This document shows positions 1 through 4,738 of a DNA stretch of 6,662 nt, in pieces. A program made the position numbers and the translations under genes. This DNA comes from Oscillospiraceae bacterium (GTDB lineage Bacteria; Bacillota; Clostridia; UBA1381), in the NCBI GenBank assembly GCA_020860985.1, contig JAJBTG010000274.1:1-6662 (forward strand). The letters run 5' to 3'. Position 1 is the stretch's first letter; each line of letters starts with the position of its first letter. The notes beneath the pieces are model-generated. The model did no database searches. It saw only the letters and a program-made list of their open reading frames with translations, and was not told the origin of the DNA.

Positions 1-72
1 TTATAATATAAATAATTTTAAAAAAATACCGCAAAATAAAACTGCCTTTTGTTATTTTTACGTATCATATTT

Positions 73-97
73 CTGTTCGGGGTTTTATTCCGAACAG
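73..97 (+). promoter_or_regulatory. Leader hairpin upstream of ptsI
   Basis: CTGTTCGG (73-80) and CCGAACAG (90-97) form a perfect 8-bp inverted repeat around a 9-nt loop. It lies in the leader of ptsI, 17 nt before the GGAGG at 115-119. No T-run follows, so it is not a typical terminator. It could be an operator or an RNA hairpin affecting ptsI expression. A TATAAT at 2-7 could be the -10 of the promoter; its -35 would fall outside the window. No ptsH (HPr) gene is visible upstream. The inverted repeat is seen directly; any function is inference. Confidence 0.4.
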
Positions 98-126
98 TAT
101 TTACATTCGGACTTGGAGGACAAATT

Positions 127-738
127 ATGTTTATTGTTTCGGGAAAAAGCGTACTCAGCGCCGTGGCAATCGGCAAGATTGCCGTGTTCAAACGAAAAGA
201 GCTTACTGTAAAAAGAACGCATATCGGCAATATCGAGTCGGAAAAGCACCGCTTTGAAAAAGCGAAAAAAGCGTCGCTTAACGAGCTTTCGTCAATATAC
301 GAAAAGGCGCTTAAAGAGGTTGGCGAAGCAAACGCACAGATTTTTGAAATACATCGTATGATGCTCGAGGACGACGATTACAACGAATCTATACTGAACA
401 TTATAGAAAAGCAGGAGGTAAACGCGGAATACGCGATTGCGCTTACCTCGGATAATTTTGCGGAAATGTTTTCCTCTATGGAGGACTTATATATGCAGGC
501 GCGCGCCGCCGACGTTAAGGATATTTCAAACAGGATAATCAGGAACTTGTCGCAGGAAAACGACAAGGCGGTTATGTCCGAGGAAAAGGTTATTATCTGC
601 GCCGACGACCTCGCGCCGAGCGAAACGGTTTCTCTTGACAAGAACAGGGTTCTCGCATTTGTAACGGCGTTCGGCTCCTCCAATTCGCATACCGCAATTC
701 TTGCGCGTAATAGGAGCGGGCGAGGAATTTTTAACTAA
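127..738 (+). pseudogene. ptsI: Enzyme I N-terminal fragment (HPr-binding and phosphohistidine part)
   Basis: As it stands this frame would give a 203-aa product. Residues 1-194 match the N-terminal part of Enzyme I. There is the opening beta region (VSGKSVLSAVAIGKI), and then the helical HPr-binding subdomain with the IHRMMLEDDDYNESI stretch around residues 75-90, equivalent to the conserved H-x-M-LLED segment. The swivelling phosphohistidine loop GSSNSHTAILAR follows, with H188 as the expected phosphorylated residue (H189 in E. coli). After R194 the frame reads nine out-of-frame residues and stops. About 50 residues that normally complete the N-terminal alpha/beta subdomain are missing, so a stable, active half-enzyme is unlikely. 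Translation would start from the strong GGAGG site. Confidence 0.8.
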
Positions 739-1741
739 AATAAAAAACGGGGATGATGCCGCGGTAGATGGGTTCACCGGTAAGGTATACGTCAATCCCG
801 ACGAGGAAACATTGAAAAAAATGCTTGAAAAGCAAAAAAAGGACACCGAGCAGAAAAAGCTTCTCGGCACGCTAAAGGGCAAGGAAAACATAACAAAGGA
901 CGGCAGAAAAATCAAGATTTACGCAAACATCGGCGGACTTGCCGACATAGGCGCGGCGCTCATGAACGACGCGGGCGGAATAGGTCTTTTCAGAAGCGAA
1001 TTTCTGTATCTGGAGAGCAGCAGATTTCCGAGTGAGGAGCTGCAATTCCAATCATATAAAAAGGTTCTCGAAAGCATGGCGGGCAGAAAGGTTATTATCC
1101 GAACTCTCGACATCTGCGCCGACAAGCGCGTGGACTATTTCAATCTTGACGAGGAAGAAAATCCCGCCCTCGGCTACCGCGCGATTCGTATTTGCCTTAC
1201 GCAGCCCGAAATTTTCAAATCGCAGCTGCGCGCCTTATACAGAGCCTCCGTCTACGGAAATCTCGGAATTATGTTCCCGATGATTACAAGCGTGAAAGAG
1301 GTTGAGGATATTCAAAAAATCATAGCCGAGGTTAAATCGGAGCTTGACAGTGAGAAGCTCGCGTATTCGGATTCGGTCGAATTCGGAATAATGATAGAAA
1401 CTCCCGCCGCCGCGATAATCAGCGACAGGCTTGCTCCGCTTGTGGATTTTTTCAGTATCGGAACAAATGATTTAACTCAATACACGCTCGCCGCGGACAG
1501 ACAGAATCCAAAGGTGGAGCCGTTCTGCGACACGCATCACGATGCCATTCTGCGCCTTATAGCCATGTCCGCAAAGAACGCGCACGAAAACGGCGCATGG
1601 ATAGGAATATGCGGCGAGCTTGCTGCCGATACGGCTCTGACGGAAAGCTTTTTGCGGATGGGCATAGACGAGCTTTCCGTTTCCCCGCCATTTGTTCTTA
1701 AGGTGCGCGCCGCGGTGCGGGACATCGATTTAAGAAAATAA
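701..1741 (+). pseudogene. ptsI: Enzyme I C-terminal fragment (PEP-binding TIM barrel)
   Basis: This frame carries the PEP-binding and dimerisation part. It opens with VIGAGEEFLTKI and GKVYVNPDEE, the end of the swivelling domain. The barrel follows: GGIGLFRSEF (R296 in restored numbering), VIIRTLDICADK (R332), EENPALGYRAIRI, MFPMITSVKEVE, GIMIETPAAA (E431), the PEP-utilising signature FFSIGTNDLTQYTLAADR (N454, D455, R465) and GICGELAAD (C502). It ends with LSVSPPFVLKVRAAVRDID. No good ribosome site precedes the first possible starts (TTG 701 or ATG 821), so separate expression is doubtful. One odd residue is C337 in TLDICADK, where the family usually has glycine (TLDIGGDK or TLDIGADK). Confidence 0.85.
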
Positions 1742-1786
1742 GCAAAAACCGCGTTAAGAGCGAAAGCGTTTTTCAAACTGCGTCAA

Positions 1787-1805
1787 GGGCGAACACTGTT
1801 CGCCC
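1787..1805. repeat. GGGCGAAC/GTTCGCCC palindrome, possible dispersed repeat
   Basis: GGGCGAAC (1787-1794), the loop ACT, and GTTCGCCC (1798-1805) make a perfect 8-bp stem, followed by CTACG. From memory, GTAGGGGCGAAC-type palindromes recur between genes in many Firmicutes genomes, so this may be a copy of a dispersed intergenic repeat. Only one full copy is in the window. A weak relative, CCCCTAC next to a GACGAA, occurs at 3466-3478. Confidence 0.45.
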
Positions 1806-1813
1806 CTACGAAG

Positions 1814-1849
1814 TCCCGCTTTGCTGAGATGCACAGGCGGGAATTTTTT
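1814..1849 (+). terminator. Intrinsic terminator after ptsI
   Basis: TCCCGC (1814-1819) pairs with GCGGGA (1837-1842) and is followed by A and then TTTTTT (1844-1849), giving a Rho-independent terminator for plus-strand transcription. A second, weaker candidate lies directly behind the ptsI stop: AAAAACCGC (1744-1752) can pair with GCGTTTTT (1766-1773) with one bulged C. Neither hairpin is followed by a T-run on the minus strand, so they would not obviously terminate the recombinase transcript arriving from the other side. Confidence 0.65.
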
Positions 1850-1856
1850 GTTTCAC

Positions 1857-3326
1857 CTATATATTCCAATAAATATCCAGTCTGTTTTCGCGAATATTTA
1901 TTTTTTCAATCAGCAACCCCGCGATTGTTCTTTTTGTGTTAAAATCCGCCTCGCTCCAAATTTTTCCCGCGTCGATAGTAACCGCGTTTTCCGTGTTGAT
2001 TTGCTTTGCGGCTATTTCGGCTTTCAAGCTTTGCTTTTTCGCGTCAAGCTCGGTTATTCTTTTATTGATATATTCAAAGAGCGTTTTGTCGGATTCCGCG
2101 ATTTTTTCAAGAAGAGCGTCTATCTCTTTCTCCGTTTTGCTAAGACGTATAATCAAATCGTTTACTTCCCTCGCATTGAACGGCTTGGCGCTGCTTTTAA
2201 ATTCCGTTTCTTCAAGCTTTATTCCAATTTGCTCCGATATTATATCCTCGACTTCGGCGGCATAAATTGTGCCGCTGCCCTCGCATATATGCAGCGCTGT
2301 TTTTCCGGTGCAGCTGAAATATCTCCTCTCACCGGATTTTGTTACCTTCATGCTGTAACCGCATTTCCCACAGCGAATCCTGCCGGAAAGCCAGCTTGAC
2401 TGTCCGTGCCTTGTTATTTGCTTATTGCGTTCGAGCTTGCTCTGACATTCAAGCCATATATCCGCTTCAACCAATCCCTCATGCAAGGCAAGCATCAGGT
2501 GTTGGTTCTCGAGATTGGTAAACTTCTTCCCGTGCTTCCTGCGTCCAAACAAAAACGCGCCGCGTATTCCGTCAAATTCCTCTATATCGTTATCTATGCA
2601 AACTCCTCTGCCGCTGAAAAACCTGTACACGCGCGCGTCCGACATTACGTAGCAGGGATTGTGCAGCATATTGCTGAGGCGCGACGCCTGCCAAACGGAG
2701 CCGCGTAAATTTACAATATCATGCGAAAGCAAATAGCGGACCGCCGCGCTGAGCGTCATATCCTCATGCGAGTAAAGCTCAAAAATCAAACGTACCTGCT
2801 CCGCCTCCTCGGGAACGGGCACATACTTTGAGGTAGACTTCCCGTTAAGCGTGGTCTTGACGAGCGAAAATCTGTAGGGTACCCGACCGCCCATATAGAA
2901 ACCCTCTCTTGAGCGCGCCTTGTACGCATCCCTTACGCGCTGAATTGTATTTTCCCTTTCAAGCTCGGCGAACACCATACATATTTGCAGCATCGCTCTG
3001 CCGAACGGAGTTGAGGTATCGAACGATTCGGAGCGCGACGCAAATTCACAGCCGTATTCGCCGAAAATTTCCATCATACGCATAAAGTCCGAAAGAGAAC
3101 GGCTTATTCTGTCCAGCTTATAAACATATACCTTTGTAACTCTGCCGGATTTTATATCGTTTATCAGCCGCTGAAAGGACGGACGGTTTACATTGCTGCC
3201 GCTGTAGCCCTTGTCGGAATAGACGAGCGCGTCATCCGTCATCGCCTTGCACATTTCAATCTGCGTTTCAATCGATATGCTGTCCTTTTTGTCTATCGAC
3301 TGACGCGCGTATATCGCCGCCCTCAC
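1857..3326 (-). CDS. Large serine recombinase 1 (resolvase/integrase family)
   Basis: A 489-aa site-specific recombinase that would cut and rejoin DNA at attachment sites through a phosphoserine link. The N-terminal resolvase domain (about 1-140) has the catalytic serine S10 in YARQS, the arginines R73 and R76 in KLDRISRS, the TSTPFGRAML stretch (residues 104-113) and the ELEREN motif (121-126). The recombinase domain (about 145-290) contains GFYMGGRVPYRF, VRLIFELY and LHNPCYV. A zinc ribbon follows with C319, C322, C339 and C348, then a charged coiled coil at about 386-442. The C-terminus (EKINIRENRLDIYWNI) is typical of the family. All key residues are present, so it appears intact. The start is GTG 3326, overlapping the stop of the upstream small ORF as GTGA, with no strong ribosome site of its own, so translational coupling is likely. 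The stop lies only 7 nt from the ptsI terminator. It could be a prophage or integrative-element integrase; the cognate element is not identified. Confidence 0.93.
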   Translation of the reverse strand: MRAAIYARQSIDKKDSISIETQIEMCKAMTDDALVYSDKGYSGSNVNRPSFQRLINDIKSGRVTKVYVYKLDRISRSLSDFMRMMEIFGEYGCEFASRSESFDTSTPFGRAMLQICMVFAELERENTIQRVRDAYKARSREGFYMGGRVPYRFSLVKTTLNGKSTSKYVPVPEEAEQVRLIFELYSHEDMTLSAAVRYLLSHDIVNLRGSVWQASRLSNMLHNPCYVMSDARVYRFFSGRGVCIDNDIEEFDGIRGAFLFGRRKHGKKFTNLENQHLMLALHEGLVEADIWLECQSKLERNKQITRHGQSSWLSGRIRCGKCGYSMKVTKSGERRYFSCTGKTALHICEGSGTIYAAEVEDIISEQIGIKLEETEFKSSAKPFNAREVNDLIIRLSKTEKEIDALLEKIAESDKTLFEYINKRITELDAKKQSLKAEIAAKQINTENAVTIDAGKIWSEADFNTKRTIAGLLIEKINIRENRLDIYWNI

Positions 3327-3430
3327 TTGCCTACACGCTTTAATTCAGCTGCTATTCTTGTCGTTCTCAGCCGCCGCTCACTCTCGGATATATTCGGTGA
3401 AATGCTTTTTACCGTATATTTTTTATTCAT
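3323..3430 (-). CDS. Small basic ORF coupled to recombinase 1
   Basis: A 35-codon ORF from ATG 3430, opening MNKKYTVKSI and ending AAELKRVGK. Its TGA overlaps the GTG start of recombinase 1 by four bases (GTGA), a classic coupling arrangement. A GGGGG five nt before the ATG is a passable ribosome site. The product is Lys/Arg-rich with a probable helix in the SESERRLRTTRIAAELKR part. I do not recognise it. It could be a leader peptide that loads ribosomes onto the recombinase, a small DNA-binding accessory or directionality factor, or a relic of the N-terminal extension some clostridial recombinases carry before their YARVS motif. The overlap and reading frame are seen; expression and role are inference. 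Confidence 0.5.
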   Translation of the reverse strand: MNKKYTVKSISPNISESERRLRTTRIAAELKRVGK

Positions 3431-3552
3431 AATAACCCCCGTGTCGATGCCGCTTGCAAATAAATGACGAACCCCTACCTCTAAATATATATTCGCCTCG
3501 GCGCAGTACTATGTTTCTTTTTCAATAAGGAACTTTGCCCCGTCATTCAACG

Positions 3553-3602
3553 TTTCAGCGGCGGATAGTTGACTTGCTTGCAACTCAACTCCGCCACTGA
3601 AA
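3553..3602. repeat. Outer left hairpin of the inverted-repeat unit
   Basis: TTTCAG (3553-3558) pairs with CTGAAA (3597-3602). After one C/A mismatch, GGCGG (3560-3564) pairs with CCGCC (3591-3595). After a two-base bulge, AGTTGA (3567-3572) pairs with TCAACT (3585-3590), leaving a 12-nt loop. In total this is 17 base pairs in a long imperfect stem. Confidence 0.7.
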
Positions 3603-3615
3603 AAAGTAAGCGGAA

Positions 3616-3643
3616 CCCGCCGCCTATAGAGGCGGGGGGACAT
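3616..3643. repeat. Inner left repeat (CCGCCTATAGAGGCGG palindrome)
   Basis: CCGCCT-ATAG-AGGCGG is a local hairpin. The longer string, from CCCGCC at 3616 to GACAT at 3643, is also an inverted copy of 3829-3860. The two copies could therefore pair with each other over about 22 bases, closing the 190-nt interior, or each could fold locally. Confidence 0.7.
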
Positions 3644-3644
3644 T

Positions 3645-3767
3645 TTGCTTTTAGTTATACGCTTTGGTGAAGCGCTGAATAAGCTGCAAGAAAATCTGAA
3701 GCATAAAAAAATCATGGGAACAGGTATTAAAAAGGACTGCGGCTGCGATAACAAGTGCGGCAAATAA
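3645..3767 (+). CDS. Possible 40-aa Cys-rich small ORF inside the repeat unit
   Basis: An ORF running plus-strand from TTG 3645 (GGGGGGA five nt upstream) to TAA 3765. The predicted product has FGEALNKLQENLKHKK in the middle and ends GTGIKKDCGCDNKCGK, with three cysteines near the C-terminus that could bind metal. Codon choice looks reasonable for coding DNA. Against it are the non-ATG start, the GGGGGG being part of the repeat, and its shortness. An internal ATG at 3714 would give only 17 residues. It could be the tail of a captured gene or chance. I do not recognise a family. Confidence 0.22.
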   Translation: MLLVIRFGEALNKLQENLKHKKIMGTGIKKDCGCDNKCGK

Positions 3768-3826
3768 TTTCGAGAGCTTTAGCATAGCTCTTAAAGCTTG
3801 GAAAGCTGTTAGTATAACCCAACCGC

Positions 3827-3862
3827 AGATGTCCCCGCCTCTATAGGCGGCGGGGGACATCT
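3827..3862. repeat. Inner right repeat, long hairpin
   Basis: AGATGTCCCC (3827-3836) pairs with GGGGACATCT (3853-3862). GCC (3837-3839) can extend the stem by pairing with GGC (3849-3851) if one base is bulged, with a loop around CTATAG. It is also the inverted copy of 3616-3643. No T-run follows on either strand, so it is not a normal terminator. Confidence 0.7.
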
Positions 3863-3867
3863 CAGCA

Positions 3868-3898
3868 TTTCAGTGGGAGTTATAATCTCCCACTGAAA
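3868..3898. repeat. Outer right hairpin, perfect 12-bp stem
   Basis: TTTCAGTGGGAG (3868-3879) and CTCCCACTGAAA (3887-3898) are perfect complements around the 7-nt loop TTATAAT. The arm resembles the outer left hairpin (TTTCAGYGG-GG), which supports a shared origin of the two ends. Confidence 0.75.
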
Positions 3899-3904
3899 CC
3901 CTGA

Positions 3905-3973
3905 GGAGCTAACGCTCCATGCGGAGGTTGCAATCAGTCGCAAGCTCTGCTATAAGCAAGCTTAGCAGAAGCG
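3905..3973. other. Cluster of short hairpins, possible structured RNA segment
   Basis: GGAGC-TAAC-GCTCC (3905-3918) is a tight hairpin. TTGC/GCAA pairs around the AATCAGTC stretch near 3929-3944. TCTGCTA pairs with TAGCAGA across 3946-3969. A further GCTCC at 3976-3980 could compete for the first GGAGC. With the hairpins before it and the terminator hairpin after it (4004-4034, T-run 4040-4045), the stretch could be the 3' half of a plus-strand noncoding RNA. No RNA class is recognised. Confidence 0.3.
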
Positions 3974-4003
3974 TTGCTCCGATTCAAACCCAAATAAAGA
4001 GCG

Positions 4004-4034
4004 AGCCGCCCTATGGATTTGCCATGGGGCGGCT
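4004..4034. terminator. Probable bidirectional intrinsic terminator
   Basis: AGCCGCCC (4004-4011) pairs with GGGCGGCT (4027-4034). One wobble pair and ATGG/CCAT extend the stem to 13 bp around a 5-nt loop. On the minus strand the hairpin begins at the stop codon of the GyrI-like gene and is followed by CTCTTTATTTG, so it would end that transcript. On the plus strand TTTTTT lies at 4040-4045, six nt after the stem, which could end any RNA coming from the repeat region. Confidence 0.65.
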
Positions 4035-4660
4035 TACTGTTTTTTCCTTATCGGATGCCGTATTACTGTTTTCCACTTTTCCGGTGCGACCTTTCTTGCA
4101 TCGGACATATATATTTCGTGGTGAAGCCGTCCGTCGGAAAAATCATTTTCATACCCGTTTTCCCCAAGATACCTGTCCATAATCGCCACGCTTGCGTCCT
4201 CGTTGTCAAAGGGTCCGAGGTGCATAATCTGTACGCATAACCCCTCGTCAATCGTGAGAATTTCCGCCGATGAGCAGTCAAGCTTTTTCTTTTTAGACGC
4301 TGTTTCCACCGCCCAATCAAAATCTTTCTCGGTAACAAAGTCGGGCATACGAATAACTGAAATCCATTTAAACGAGGATTTGTCGGTGTAATCCAAATCC
4401 TCCTGCCACCAGAATCCCTCAAGCGGCGGAACAACATATTCAAAGAAACCCTCTATTTTGTAATCGGTTTTGTAGCTCATTTTCAGCGTATAGGCTACGG
4501 CATACAAAATACCGATTGCCCGCTGATACGCGCCGCCCTCCTCGTTGGGATTTCCCTCTCCTCTTACGGCTATGTAATTTGCCCGCGGCACATTCACAAT
4601 CTGCGGCTTGCTCTTAGGCATATAAAATTCTTTGTATTCTTTCTTAAAATCAAACGCCAT
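4034..4660 (-). CDS. GyrI-like small-molecule-binding protein (COG4832 type)
   Basis: A 208-aa soluble protein of the GyrI-like domain family, which binds small hydrophobic or cationic molecules; some relatives are reported to hydrolyse cyclopropane-type toxins. The N-terminus KKEYKEFYMPKSKPQIVNVP and residues 28-61 (NYIAVRGEGNPNEEGGAYQ, then ILYAVAYTLKM) are characteristic. The PPLEGFWW motif (residues 78-85) contains the Glu (E81) usually facing the ligand pocket. The C-terminus GRLHHEIYMSDARKVAPEKW (178-197) is also typical of the COG4832 subgroup. There is no DNA-binding domain, so this is the stand-alone form, not an AraC or MerR regulator. The start at ATG 4660 has GGAG seven nt upstream (AAAGGAG). 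A terminator hairpin abuts its stop. It lies 78 nt after recombinase 2 and may be element cargo or a host gene beside an insertion point. The substrate is unknown. Confidence 0.88.
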   Translation of the reverse strand: MAFDFKKEYKEFYMPKSKPQIVNVPRANYIAVRGEGNPNEEGGAYQRAIGILYAVAYTLKMSYKTDYKIEGFFEYVVPPLEGFWWQEDLDYTDKSSFKWISVIRMPDFVTEKDFDWAVETASKKKKLDCSSAEILTIDEGLCVQIMHLGPFDNEDASVAIMDRYLGENGYENDFSDGRLHHEIYMSDARKVAPEKWKTVIRHPIRKKQ

Positions 4661-4738
4661 AGCATTGCTCCTTTCCTTTGTGTGCGGTAATGATACAGTA
4701 TCTAAGCTATATAACCATTTTTTCTTTTTGTGCTATAA
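4661..4738. promoter_or_regulatory. Short gap with a GATAC-A-GTATC dyad; operator or attachment-site candidate
   Basis: This gap lies between the stop of recombinase 2 and the start of the GyrI-like gene. It contains GATAC (4692-4696), A, GTATC (4698-4702), a perfect 5-bp dyad, followed by AT-rich DNA. No terminator hairpin for recombinase 2 is visible, so readthrough into the GyrI-like gene is possible. Large serine integrase genes often sit beside their attachment site, so an att core may lie here. Nothing in the sequence proves it. Confidence 0.25.

Larger units (their letters stand above)
127..1741 (+). pseudogene. ptsI: PTS Enzyme I (PEP-protein phosphotransferase), frame broken by a deletion
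   Basis: Enzyme I is the cytosolic first step of the sugar phosphotransferase system: it takes phosphate from PEP onto a histidine and passes it to HPr. The gene is read in two frames. The first (from 127) ends at TAA 736-738; the second carries the rest to 1741. Around 703-712 the first frame reads SHTAILAR and the second resumes at VIGAGEEF. The family normally has about six residues between these (x-L/M-G-I-P-A type). Restoring six residues needs 20 nt and gives a 544-aa protein, close to the usual length. It also puts R296, R332, E431, N454, D455, R465 and C502 at the same numbers as E. coli Enzyme I. The start is ATG 127, with GGAGG seven nt upstream; in-frame codons before it lack a ribosome site. 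A true deletion, or less likely an assembly error, explains it better than programmed frameshifting, because conserved residues are missing. Confidence 0.9.
3553..3898. mobile_element. Candidate MITE-like unit with paired hairpins at both ends
   Basis: Each end carries the same two motifs in the same order reading inward. The left end has an outer hairpin starting TTTCAGCGGCGG (3553-3602), then CCCGCCGCCTATAGAGGCGG (3616-3635) continuing GGGGACAT. The right end, read on the minus strand, has an outer hairpin TTTCAGTGGGAG (3898-3868), then ATGTCCCCC and the same GCCGCCTATAGAGGCGGGG core (3860-3829). The termini read TTTCAG and CTGAAA. No transposase lies inside, and no target duplication is obvious in the flanks. 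It could be a non-autonomous element moved in trans. Palindromes at the ends recall IS200/IS605 derivatives, but those are not normally inverted copies. A structured RNA is the other possibility. The repeats are seen; mobility is inference. Confidence 0.45.
3431..4033. other. Gene-poor, hairpin-rich region between recombinase 1 and the GyrI-like gene
   Basis: About 600 nt without a confident gene. 3431-3552 would hold the promoter of the minus-strand small ORF/recombinase 1 unit. The only -10-like string there is TATATT near 3485-3490 and no matching -35 is evident. 3553-3898 is the inverted-repeat unit described separately. 3899-4003 holds further short hairpins, and 4004-4034 is a terminator hairpin. 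Several ORFs can be drawn on both strands, but most are by-products of GC-rich repeats. Confidence 0.6.

Noticed and set aside
701..738. Programmed ribosomal frameshift in ptsI
   Set aside because: A frameshift would not restore the missing six-residue segment; conserved bases are absent and no slippery heptamer is visible at the junction.
1821..2399. 192-aa plus-strand ORF opposite recombinase 1
   Set aside because: It is an antisense shadow of a clearly coding recombinase, with no domain or ribosome site.
3509..3763. 84-aa minus-strand ORF ending LNDGAKFLIEKET
   Set aside because: It reads through both left hairpins and has no recognisable domain or ribosome site, so it is most likely chance.
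3651..3860. 69-aa minus-strand ORF with a hydrophobic stretch (KLFAALVIAAAVLFN)
   Set aside because: Its start lies in the GC-rich palindrome and has no ribosome site. The opposite strand has codon use at least as convincing. It is kept only as an unlikely alternative.
3553..3898. Complete IS200/IS605 element
   Set aside because: No TnpA or TnpB coding sequence is present, and mirrored ends are atypical for that family.
3553..3900. CRISPR array
   Set aside because: The repeats are few, inverted and unevenly spaced, and no cas gene is present.
3976..4000. tRNA-like T-arm (GGGTTTGAATC on the minus strand)
   Set aside because: No acceptor, D or anticodon arms can be folded around it.
4730..4738. 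Extended -10 promoter TGCTATAAT on the plus strand
   Set aside because: There is no matching -35, and it would only read antisense into recombinase 2.
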